Source: Rhodospirillaceae bacterium (GTDB lineage Bacteria; Pseudomonadota; Alphaproteobacteria; UBA11073). From it: a stretch of DNA of 7,779 nt. This document shows, piece after piece, positions 1 to 5,894 of this stretch. The stretch lies in assembly GCA_003536545.1 (NCBI GenBank), contig DPZW01000168.1, positions 1 through 7,779 on the forward strand, given 5' to 3'. Within the stretch, counting starts at the first letter, position 1, and the number at the start of each line of letters is the position of its first letter. Both the position numbers and the translations under genes were made by a program. The notes beneath the pieces were generated by a model, which was not told where the DNA came from, did not search any database, and saw only the letters and a program-made list of their open reading frames with translations.

Positions 1-136
1 CATTTAGGAATTCATCGGAACTCGATGCCTCACCATTACCAGTGCCAGCACCACCACAAGCCGTAAGAAAAAGTGTTAATCCTAAACCTGATACTAGTAA
101 AAATGCATTTGTTAAACTTTTTGAAAATTTTTTCAT
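1..136 (-). CDS. Lipoprotein precursor, N-terminal part only (runs off the window edge)
   Basis: Reading the minus strand from the ATG at 136 gives 45 open codons up to the window edge. The start is MKKFSKSLTNAF, followed by a hydrophobic stretch and the lipobox LTAC with the acceptor cysteine at residue 27. After it comes a flexible Gly/Ser/Asn-rich linker (GGAGTGNGEASSSDE), typical of the tether after a lipidated cysteine. A Shine-Dalgarno GGAG (rc of 142-145) lies about 5 bases before the ATG. Glycine rather than aspartate at +2 would favour outer-membrane sorting by the Lol rule known from enterobacteria. The gene lies 21 bases after the stop of another lipoprotein-like gene, so the two probably form an operon. 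The functional domain is outside the window, so no function can be given. Signal peptide and lipobox are seen directly; localisation is inference. Confidence 0.78.
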   Translation of the reverse strand, partial: MKKFSKSLTNAFLLVSGLGLTLFLTACGGAGTGNGEASSSDEFLN

Positions 137-157
137 GGGAATCTCCATTGCTGTAAA

Positions 158-448
158 TTATTTTTTATTATTTTCTGTCATGCTATTAGGGCCTGAGCCA
201 TACTTATCCAAAATAGATTCCACACTTTGCCCGTTATCTAAAATAATCTCATTAAGAGGGGTCGGTTGTCCCGGCTCAGAATTATCCAGTATTTCTAATG
301 CTTCATCACTTAAATGCTCAGAATAATCTTCCTCCGCTGATTTTGGATTTCCTGTGTCTGCCTCGCACGAAAACGCACAAAGGCAAACCGCAATCAGAAT
401 GATGGGAAACAGGCCGCGTGCGGCCCCTGATTTGAATGAATGCAACAT
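158..448 (-). CDS. Small acidic exported protein, probable lipoprotein
   Basis: A 96-residue protein if started at the ATG at 448, which has AAGGGG (rc of 457-462) 8 bases upstream. An ATG at 454 is only 2 bases from that element, and the longer reading frame back to 532 has no better signal. Residues 1-27 form a signal peptide with a basic n-region (HSFKSGAARG) and a hydrophobic core. The cysteine at 28 sits in AFSC, an imperfect lipobox because phenylalanine at -2 and alanine at -3 are unusual; two more cysteines lie just before it (VCLCAFSC). The mature part is short, acidic and polar (EEDYSEHLSDEALEILDN), with a hydrophilic tail ending in ENNKK and no recognised domain. It lies 21 bases before the next lipoprotein gene. 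The export signal is fairly sure, lipidation less so, function unknown. Confidence 0.62.
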   Translation of the reverse strand: MLHSFKSGAARGLFPIILIAVCLCAFSCEADTGNPKSAEEDYSEHLSDEALEILDNSEPGQPTPLNEIILDNGQSVESILDKYGSGPNSMTENNKK

Positions 449-547
449 AGGCATTACCCCTTGATTAATCTGGCCGCTAAACCTTTTCTGTCTTAACAAC
501 CCAGAGTAGTAAAAGTCAACAAAATTATTCACGGAACAAAAGCGACC

Positions 548-563
548 TCCCCTACGCCGGGGA
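548..563 (+). other. Short GC-rich hairpin just before ispDF
   Basis: TCCCC (548-552) pairs with GGGGA (559-563) around a 6-base loop. The GGGGA arm is the only purine-rich stretch close to the alternative TTG start at 565, and no strong Shine-Dalgarno precedes the ATG at 583. The hairpin is visible; any effect on translation is speculation. Confidence 0.25.
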
Positions 564-582
564 ATTGGGATATACAGCTCCC

Positions 583-1707
583 ATGAAGATTGATGTTTTA
601 ATTGTTGCTGCCGGTGCGGGTTTGCGTGTGGGGAGCCATGTGCCCAAACAGTTTATCCCGCTTGCCGGCAAATCCATGTTGCAACGCACGATGGAAAATT
701 ACCGCGCGCATCCGGCAATCAGGAATATCCATGTTGTGATTGGCGCGGGACAGGAAAAATTCTGCCCTGAAATTTTAACCCCCATCACCGGCGGCGCGCG
801 GCGACAGGACAGTGTCCGGCTAGGGCTTGAAGCCATGGCAGCAGGCGCGCCAGACTATGTTTTGATTGTGGATGCCGCCCGCCCCTTTACGTCTGCTCAA
901 ATCATCGGTCGCGTGATTGAAAATTTGAGTGAATTTGCGTTGCTCACCGCAATTCCTCTTTCGGATACAATAAAACATCGGGGTGAAGATCAAATCGTAA
1001 CCATTGATAGAACCAATATTTTTTCAGCGCAGACCCCTCAGGCATTTCCCTTTGCAAAGATTCTTGAACTGCATCAAAAGTTTCAGGATAAAGATTTCAC
1101 TGATGATGTTGCGCTGTTTGAACACGCCGGATTACCTATTCAAATAATTCAAGGAGATACGCGCAATCTTAAAATTACCACAGCAGAGGATTTTGATATG
1201 GCGGAAGCATTATTGAACGCCGGGGGTGAAAGCCGTATCGGCCACGGCTTTGACGTGCATCGTTTCAAAGATGGTGATCACATCTGGCTGGGTGGCGTGA
1301 AGATCCCCCACTCCCACGGTGTGGATGCCCATTCGGATGGCGACGTGATTTTGCATGCGCTGACCGATGCCCTGCTTGGCACCATCGGCGGCGGCGATAT
1401 TGGCCAGCACTTCCCGCCGTCTGACCCAAAATGGAAAGATGCGGCATCGGATCAGTTTGTTTCGCATGCGATGCAGCTGCTGCGCACGGCAGGCGGCAGC
1501 GTGGTGAATGCGGATATTACCCTATTGGCAGAAGCCCCCAGGCTGGGCCCCCACCGCGAGAAAATTCAGGCACGCATTGCCGCGCTTTTAAATGTGGATG
1601 CAAGCCGCGTGAACGTCAAAGCCACCACCACGGAAAAATTGGGCTTCATCGGCCGCAGCGAAGGCCTTGCCGCTGAAGCCGTGGTAATGGTACGAGTTAA
1701 TGGATAA
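583..1707 (+). CDS. ispDF: Bifunctional IspD/IspF enzyme of the MEP isoprenoid pathway
   Basis: A 374-residue cytoplasmic fusion. The N-terminal half (about 1-212) is 2-C-methyl-D-erythritol 4-phosphate cytidylyltransferase (IspD). It has the CTP loop AAGAGLRVGSHVPKQF (9-24), GGARRQDSVRLGL, VDAARPF with Asp97 at the family's metal-binding position, and TPQAF. The C-terminal half (from about 217) is 2-C-methyl-D-erythritol 2,4-cyclodiphosphate synthase (IspF). It has RIGHGFDVHRF with zinc ligands Asp224 and His226, AHSDGDVILH with ligand His258, and VKATTTEKLGFIGR. Separate IspD and IspF flank the IspE step; fusions are known in alpha- and epsilonproteobacteria. I chose the ATG at 583 because IspD proteins begin just before the VAAG strand. 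A TTG at 565 would add six residues. The ribosome-binding site is weak for both. No catalytic residue is visibly missing. Confidence 0.96.
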   Translation: MKIDVLIVAAGAGLRVGSHVPKQFIPLAGKSMLQRTMENYRAHPAIRNIHVVIGAGQEKFCPEILTPITGGARRQDSVRLGLEAMAAGAPDYVLIVDAARPFTSAQIIGRVIENLSEFALLTAIPLSDTIKHRGEDQIVTIDRTNIFSAQTPQAFPFAKILELHQKFQDKDFTDDVALFEHAGLPIQIIQGDTRNLKITTAEDFDMAEALLNAGGESRIGHGFDVHRFKDGDHIWLGGVKIPHSHGVDAHSDGDVILHALTDALLGTIGGGDIGQHFPPSDPKWKDAASDQFVSHAMQLLRTAGGSVVNADITLLAEAPRLGPHREKIQARIAALLNVDASRVNVKATTTEKLGFIGRSEGLAAEAVVMVRVNG

Positions 1708-1720
1708 TGGCTTTTAATAC

Positions 1721-1797
1721 GGTCTCGTAGCTCAATTGGATAGAGCAACTGCCTTCTAAGCAGTAGGTTACAGGTTCGAGTCCTGTCGAGATCGCCA
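1721..1797 (+). tRNA. tRNA-Arg (anticodon UCU), CCA encoded
   Basis: The cloverleaf folds by hand. The acceptor stem is GGTCTCG with CGAGATC (one G-T pair at 2-71), the D-stem GCTC/GAGC, the anticodon stem ACTGC/GCAGT with loop CTTCTAA, and the T-stem ACAGG/CCTGT with loop TTCGAGT. The anticodon TCT is at 1755-1757 and reads AGA/AGG. The discriminator base is G1794 and CCA is encoded at 1795-1797. It starts 13 bases after the ispDF stop and is probably transcribed with it. It ends three bases before the stop codon of the facing gene, with no terminator hairpin between them. I see no integrase or attachment-site copy nearby, although tRNA-Arg genes are often used as integration sites. Confidence 0.97.
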
Positions 1798-1800
1798 TTC

Positions 1801-2352
1801 CTACTTATTCAGATCGTCATCGCGCCAGTATTTTGTGCCTTGCAACATCGCCTGCGCCATCAACCCGCTGTCGGTCAGCTGGTAAATCCGCACACCCGGC
1901 AGAACATTCGCCGCGCCACCCGCCGCATCACCTTTTTCTTCAAGTTTCGCCGCGGCATCCGCATGCGCGCTCATATCCAGACCATTGTTCTTGAAATCTT
2001 CAAATGCCTTGGCATTATTAAAAATAAAGACCGTGTTGTAATCCTTGACGCCAAGACCCAGACCAACGCCTGCGCTTGCCATCTGCATGAATGTATTTTC
2101 GCCTGTTTTGTTATCATGCGCAACGCCATGGCCATAACCACCACTCACCCACAACAGCGCGAGTGAACCATTCGTGAAAACGGCATAGCCCACCGCACTT
2201 TGCACTTCCTGGCGTGCTGTGGGTTGCTTTTCATACAGCTTGGCCAACGTATTCACTTCCATCTGATGGATGCTGGCGCGCTGTTCTGCCACTGTGGCGG
2301 CAAAAGCCGTGAGAGGTAAAAGCGCAATAATGGTAGCGATAATAAATTTCAT
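1801..2352 (-). CDS. Secreted SYLF-domain (Ysc84-like) lipid-binding protein
   Basis: A 183-residue protein starting at the ATG at 2352, with AGGAG about 8 bases upstream. A longer in-frame reading back to 2544 overlaps the upstream gene and would bury the signal peptide, so I reject it. Residues 1-18 (ending PLTAFA) are a clean signal peptide, so the product is periplasmic or outer-membrane associated. The mature protein matches the bacterial SYLF/Ysc84 pattern: a helix at the N-terminus, then AVGYAVFTNGSLALLWVSGGYGHG, the VAHDNKTGENTFMQM strand pair, the glycine-rich AGVGLGLGVKDYNTVFIF, and ADAAAK. Family members bind phosphoinositides in eukaryotes, but bacterial roles are poorly defined. 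Length and order fit the family, with no truncation. It may be co-transcribed with the gene 65 bases upstream. The family is fairly certain, the function is not. Confidence 0.85.
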   Translation of the reverse strand: MKFIIATIIALLPLTAFAATVAEQRASIHQMEVNTLAKLYEKQPTARQEVQSAVGYAVFTNGSLALLWVSGGYGHGVAHDNKTGENTFMQMASAGVGLGLGVKDYNTVFIFNNAKAFEDFKNNGLDMSAHADAAAKLEEKGDAAGGAANVLPGVRIYQLTDSGLMAQAMLQGTKYWRDDDLNK

Positions 2353-2370
2353 GGTTTTTCTCCTGCTATG

Positions 2371-2394
2371 CCAATGCCCTGCGGCACCCATTGG
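2371..2394 (-). promoter_or_regulatory. Inverted repeat in the leader of the SYLF gene
   Basis: CCAATG (2371-2376) and CATTGG (2389-2394) are perfect inverted repeats around a 12-base loop. An alternative inner pairing is TGCC/GGCA. It lies between the stop of the unrecognised gene and the Shine-Dalgarno of the SYLF gene. It has no T-run, so it is not a clear terminator. It could be a processing hairpin or chance. Confidence 0.3.
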
Positions 2395-2417
2395 TTCCAA
2401 CGCAGAAAGATAGCAGA

Positions 2418-3056
2418 TTATTCGATGGCGTATACTGCTGGTCCGCGCGGAGCTGGCCGACGTGGGATCTGCAGGCAGGATAACTGCTGATAAGTTTTTT
2501 GCGGCAAAACTTCTTCCAGCCACGGGAATTGCTTCATTCTGCAATCTTCCACTACGGCCAGCAAGGATTGAAGAAATCCGCTATAACCGCAATTGACCGC
2601 CAATCCCTTGGCGTAAACTTCTTCACCCGGTTTTGTCACCACCGCCATGACGGGCGCAAAAGGCTTGCCATCCAGACCGGGGGTTAGAATAAGCTGGGCA
2701 TAATCACGTACGAATTCTTCCAGATCCTTGGCGAAACCAAACTGCATGATTTGCATTCTGTGCGTCGCATAAGGCGACCGCAATGATACACGATTGCCCG
2801 ACCCCGGCACATCATCGCCAAATGTTAAGTTGAGCTTTGGCAGTGCCGGAGCAGCATCTGCCGGTTCGACAGGAATGATATCACGGTCATTAAAACGCGT
2901 AGCGTTTGCAGAAATGCGATTGCTCGGCGTAACTTTCCGCTCAAGCACAGCAACAGAATCACCAGACATAAAAATAGGCCCCAAAACAACAGTTACGGGA
3001 CCCACGTATTGGCATTCACCAATGCTGTAGCGCTTTAGCTTTGTAACGCGGTGCAA
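2418..3056 (-). CDS. Hypothetical protein, no recognised family
   Basis: The longest reading is 212 residues from a TTG at 3056, with AAGGGG (rc of 3061-3066) 4 bases upstream and an in-frame stop just beyond. An ATG at 2969 (183 residues, GGGG 9 bases upstream) is a fair alternative, though the extra N-terminus (GECQYVGPVTVVLGPI) looks protein-like. There is no signal peptide and no long hydrophobic helix, so it is probably cytoplasmic. The middle is acidic and proline-rich (IIPVEPADAAPALPKLNLTFGDDVPG). The C-terminal half looks mixed alpha/beta (KDLEEFVRDYAQLI, KPFAPVMAVVTKPGEEVYAKGL), then PWLEEVLPQKTYQQL and a basic proline-rich tail. Five cysteines are scattered without a metal-binding spacing. 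It reads in the same direction as the SYLF gene, 65 bases upstream of it. I do not recognise the family; the natural-looking composition supports a real gene. Confidence 0.6.
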   Translation of the reverse strand: MHRVTKLKRYSIGECQYVGPVTVVLGPIFMSGDSVAVLERKVTPSNRISANATRFNDRDIIPVEPADAAPALPKLNLTFGDDVPGSGNRVSLRSPYATHRMQIMQFGFAKDLEEFVRDYAQLILTPGLDGKPFAPVMAVVTKPGEEVYAKGLAVNCGYSGFLQSLLAVVEDCRMKQFPWLEEVLPQKTYQQLSCLQIPRRPAPRGPAVYAIE

Positions 3057-3113
3057 GCTGCCCCTTCAAATTCCGCGACTGACCGAAGCCAATAAATAAG
3101 CTTTAACAAAAAC

Positions 3114-3142
3114 TTGGCACGCTTGCAAGAAAAAATTTTAAT
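3114..3142 (+). promoter_or_regulatory. Sigma70-like promoter for the dsbD-like operon
   Basis: TTGGCA (3114-3119) and TTTAAT (3137-3142) are separated by 17 bases. Each matches the consensus hexamer at five of six positions. Transcription would start near 3149 and give a leader of about 55 bases before the ATG at 3204. The 8-base palindrome CTTGCAAG (3122-3129) lies inside the spacer, and with the -35 region it makes an imperfect inverted repeat (CTTGGCA with TGCAAG), a possible operator. This is a visual match only. Confidence 0.42.
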
Positions 3143-3203
3143 CCGATTCAATTCTTTACAGGGATTTAATAGACCCCTCACGTAAATTCGCCTAAGAATA
3201 AGC

Positions 3204-5261
3204 ATGCATAGAATCCTTCCCATCCTGCTGTTTTTAGCTTTCGCGATTCTCTCGCCTACTCTGGCTCAGGCTACTACTGGCAAGGTAAAGGCGGAGCTGG
3301 TCTCGGAACATACAGCGATAATCCCCGGTGAAACCTTGCATCTGGGCTTGCTCCAGGATATTGCACCGGGTTGGCACACCTACTGGAAAAACCCAGGTGA
3401 CAGCGGCCTAGCCACCACACTGCAGTGGGAATTGCCGGCAGGCTTTATGGCCAGCGATATTTTATGGCCAACACCGCAGCGGCAGCCCTACGGTGATTTG
3501 ATGAATTATGGCTATTCCGGCCAGATTTTATTGCCGGTTGAAATTACCTTGCCGGATAATTTGCCGCTGGGCACAGATGTCACCATTAAACTGCGCGCCG
3601 ATTGGCTGGTATGTGCAGACATATGTATTCCTGAAGGTGCGGACCTTTCTATCACCCTGCCCGTTGATAATATCAATGATTTCACAAAATACGGGCCGCA
3701 ATTTAAGTCTGCACGCGCACAGCAGCCGCAGGAATTTCTGGATTCGCAAACAGCAAGCCTGCAAGATAACAGCCTGGAACTACGCCTCACCGGTGCATGG
3801 GATGGTTTTCAATCTGCCCAATTCTTTCCGGATGAAAGTCTGGTGATACAAAATAATGCTCCACAAAATGTTCGTGTTGTGGGCGATGAATTGATTATCA
3901 CATTGATCCGCGATGAAACGACCATTGAACCTTTGCAGAAAATTTCCGGGGATTTGAAAGTTGAAACCCGCAGTGGCGAGCAAAGCTACCGGTTTGAATC
4001 CGATGTTAAGCTGCACAGCCCCCAATCCGGCGAAGTTACCAATCTGGGGCTGGCACTGCTCTTTGCATTCCTGGGCGGAATTATTTTGAATCTGATGCCT
4101 TGCGTGTTTCCTATTTTATCGATGAAGGCCCTCGCCCTCGTCCATAAATCCGGTGCCCAGCGCAAACATATCGTCACCGGTGGGTTTATTTATACTCTTG
4201 GTGTCATTGCCAGTTTTTGGCTGGTGGGCGGCGCATTATTATTCCTGCGCGCGGCTGGCGGCGAAATTGGCTGGGGTATTCAATTGCAATCACCGCAATT
4301 CGTCGGCGCGATGATCATGGTGTTATTTGTCATTGGTCTCTTGCTGGGCGGCATTACTGATATTGGACAATCGCTCGCCAATCTGGGAGATAATCTGGCG
4401 CATAAGCGCGGCCATCTCGGCACATTTTTTACCGGTGCCTTGGCGGTTTTTGTAGCTACGCCCTGCACCGCGCCTTTCATGGGTGGCGCAATTTTTTATG
4501 CCTTCACGCAAAACTGGTGGGTGACAATTTTAATTATGACGGTGTTGGGCCTTGGCATGGCATTGCCTTATCTGATCCTCACGCTCTCGCCAACTGCCAT
4601 GAAATTCCTGCCGCGCCCAGGCCTGTGGATGAAACAGTTCAAGGAATTTCTGGCATTCCCGATGATCGCCGCCGCCATCTGGCTACTGTGGGTGCTGGCA
4701 CAACAAACGGATGCGATGGGTATTTTACTGATGCTATTTGCGCTATGGGCGATCAGTTTTGCCCTTTGGATCTGGCAACAGTCTGAAACCACGCGTAGCT
4801 GGAAGCTGTTTCTGCGCAGCATTGTTTTAATCTTTGCCGCGATGTCCGTTTTTGCAATTTCCAAAATTGAACCCACCGAAGTCATCGCAAAAACTACGCA
4901 TGATTATGAATCTTTTACCGCAGAGCGTCTGGAAGAATTGCGCAGCCTTGGCCGCCCTGTATTTGTAAATATGACAGCGGCATGGTGTATCACCTGCCTG
5001 GCCAATGAACGTATTGCCCTCAATACACAAGAAACACGCGATTATTTTATGACACATGACATCGCTTACCTGAAGGGCGACTGGACCAACCGTGATCCGA
5101 AAATCACATCTTTCCTCCAGTCTTTTGGCCGCAATGGTGTGCCGCTCTATGTTTATTATCCAGGCGGCGATGCCTGCCCTGTGGTGCTGCCGCAATTGTT
5201 GACGGTGGACCATCTGATTAAAAATCTTTCCCAACCCCCACAAACCGGAGACTGCTCATGA
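3204..5261 (+). CDS. DsbD/ScsB-family thiol-disulfide transmembrane electron transporter
   Basis: A 685-residue inner-membrane protein. A signal peptide (1-23, ending TLAQA) leads into a periplasmic N-terminal region (about 24-275) with a cysteine pair CADIC (137/141). A core of eight predicted helices (about 277-553) follows, carrying the two conserved transport cysteines: Cys300 in NLMPCVFPILSMKAL and Cys421 in ATPCTAPFMGGA. The C-terminal thioredoxin-like domain has AAWCITC (595/598). This is the three-module layout of DsbD, which takes electrons from cytoplasmic thioredoxin and delivers them to periplasmic substrates. The long N-terminal region resembles ScsB-type members more than enterobacterial DsbD; that subfamily assignment is inference. 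The stop overlaps the next start (ATGA, 5258-5261), so the two proteins should be made together. The ribosome-binding site before 3204 is weak. All six expected cysteines are present, so the protein looks functional. Confidence 0.9.
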   Translation: MHRILPILLFLAFAILSPTLAQATTGKVKAELVSEHTAIIPGETLHLGLLQDIAPGWHTYWKNPGDSGLATTLQWELPAGFMASDILWPTPQRQPYGDLMNYGYSGQILLPVEITLPDNLPLGTDVTIKLRADWLVCADICIPEGADLSITLPVDNINDFTKYGPQFKSARAQQPQEFLDSQTASLQDNSLELRLTGAWDGFQSAQFFPDESLVIQNNAPQNVRVVGDELIITLIRDETTIEPLQKISGDLKVETRSGEQSYRFESDVKLHSPQSGEVTNLGLALLFAFLGGIILNLMPCVFPILSMKALALVHKSGAQRKHIVTGGFIYTLGVIASFWLVGGALLFLRAAGGEIGWGIQLQSPQFVGAMIMVLFVIGLLLGGITDIGQSLANLGDNLAHKRGHLGTFFTGALAVFVATPCTAPFMGGAIFYAFTQNWWVTILIMTVLGLGMALPYLILTLSPTAMKFLPRPGLWMKQFKEFLAFPMIAAAIWLLWVLAQQTDAMGILLMLFALWAISFALWIWQQSETTRSWKLFLRSIVLIFAAMSVFAISKIEPTEVIAKTTHDYESFTAERLEELRSLGRPVFVNMTAAWCITCLANERIALNTQETRDYFMTHDIAYLKGDWTNRDPKITSFLQSFGRNGVPLYVYYPGGDACPVVLPQLLTVDHLIKNLSQPPQTGDCS

Positions 5262-5857
5262 AAAAATTAATTCCTCTTTTTCTGATCGCTTTATTATGCG
5301 CCATGCCTGCATGGGCGGCCAAAGCGACGACAAACGCACCCGATGTCACCTTCACGGACGTCAATGGCACGCAGCATAAAATCAGTGATTTTAAAGGAAA
5401 AACGGTGGTTCTAGAATGGAACAACCCGGAATGCCCATTTGTGAAAAAATTCTATGACGCTGGCGAAATGCAAAAACTGCAAGCTGATGCCGTCAAAAAG
5501 GGTGTGGTATGGATCACCGTGAACAGCAATGCTGCGGGTGAACAAGGTCATCTTGCGGATGATAAAGCCGCCAAGGCCTATATGGAAGAAGTCAAAATCG
5601 CCAGCACCACCTATGTCCGCGATCCTGCTGGTGAACTGGGCAAAGCTTTTGGCGCAAAAGTAACGCCCCATATGTTTGTGATTAACCCCGAAGGTAAACT
5701 CGCCTACCAGGGCGCAATTGACAGCATCAAAAGCGCAAACGCATCGGATATTGCCAAAGCTGAAAATTATGTGGTGAAGGCTGTGGCCGCTGCGGCAGAA
5801 AATAAAATCAGCAGTCCCAGCAATACCGAAGCCTATGGCTGCGGCGTAAAATACTAA
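5258..5857 (+). CDS. Exported peroxiredoxin-like (thioredoxin-fold) protein
   Basis: A 199-residue protein with signal peptide 1-20 (AMPAWA before AKATT), hence periplasmic. The fold reads as AhpC/TSA-redoxin: FTDVNGTQHKISDFKGKTVVLEW, then NPECPFVKKFYDAGEMQKLQ with the presumed active Cys59, WITVNSN, TTYVRDPAGELGKAFGAKVTPHMFVINPEGKLAYQGAID with the cis-proline TPH, and a tail ending YGCGVKY with Cys195. The CPFVKKFY motif and a cysteine near the C-terminus resemble the PRX-like 1 group of redoxins, whose reaction is poorly defined. A CXXC motif is absent, so it is not a classical thioredoxin. It overlaps the dsbD-like stop by 4 bases and has its own GGAG (5247-5250) 7 bases upstream. It is therefore a likely partner or substrate of that reductase; peroxidase activity is inference. 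Confidence 0.85.
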   Translation: MKKLIPLFLIALLCAMPAWAAKATTNAPDVTFTDVNGTQHKISDFKGKTVVLEWNNPECPFVKKFYDAGEMQKLQADAVKKGVVWITVNSNAAGEQGHLADDKAAKAYMEEVKIASTTYVRDPAGELGKAFGAKVTPHMFVINPEGKLAYQGAIDSIKSANASDIAKAENYVVKAVAAAAENKISSPSNTEAYGCGVKY

Positions 5858-5862
5858 AATCA

Positions 5863-5886
5863 GGGGCGGGGGAAAAACCCCGCCCC
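5863..5886. terminator. Bidirectional intrinsic terminator between the redox operon and hsp20
   Basis: A perfect 9-bp GC stem, GGGGCGGGG (5863-5871) with CCCCGCCCC (5878-5886), encloses a 6-base loop, GAAAAA on the plus strand. On the plus strand it is followed by GACTTTATTT, on the minus strand by TGATTTTAG, so both T-tracts are modest. It starts 5 bases after the redoxin stop and ends 8 bases before the facing hsp20 stop. Confidence 0.85.
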
Positions 5887-5894
5887 GACTTTAT

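Noticed and set aside
42..326. 94-codon open frame on the plus strand
   Set aside because: It lies antisense to both lipoprotein genes, has no ribosome-binding site, and crosses the lipoprotein signal regions. The minus-strand readings have signal peptides and Shine-Dalgarno elements.
480..519. TTGACT (rc of 514-519) as the -35 of a promoter for the lipoprotein pair
   Set aside because: No acceptable -10 hexamer lies 16-18 bases downstream, so I did not annotate a promoter.
1721..1797. tRNA-Arg as an integration site for a mobile element
   Set aside because: No repeated copy of the tRNA 3' end, integrase or foreign cargo is visible next to it.
2353..2544. N-terminal extension of the SYLF gene back to 2544
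   Set aside because: It overlaps the end of the upstream gene, would bury a clean signal peptide, and the ATG at 2352 has a good AGGAG.
3160..3178. AGGG/CCCT hairpin in the dsbD-like leader
   Set aside because: Only four base pairs with an 11-base loop; too weak to call an attenuator or riboswitch.
3508..3846. 112-codon frame inside the dsbD-like gene, plus strand
   Set aside because: It is a shifted-frame shadow of the periplasmic domain, without domain content or a start signal.
4827..5243. 138-codon minus-strand frame antisense to the thioredoxin domain
   Set aside because: The opposite strand encodes a clear thioredoxin-like domain with WCITC; the antisense frame has no recognisable features.
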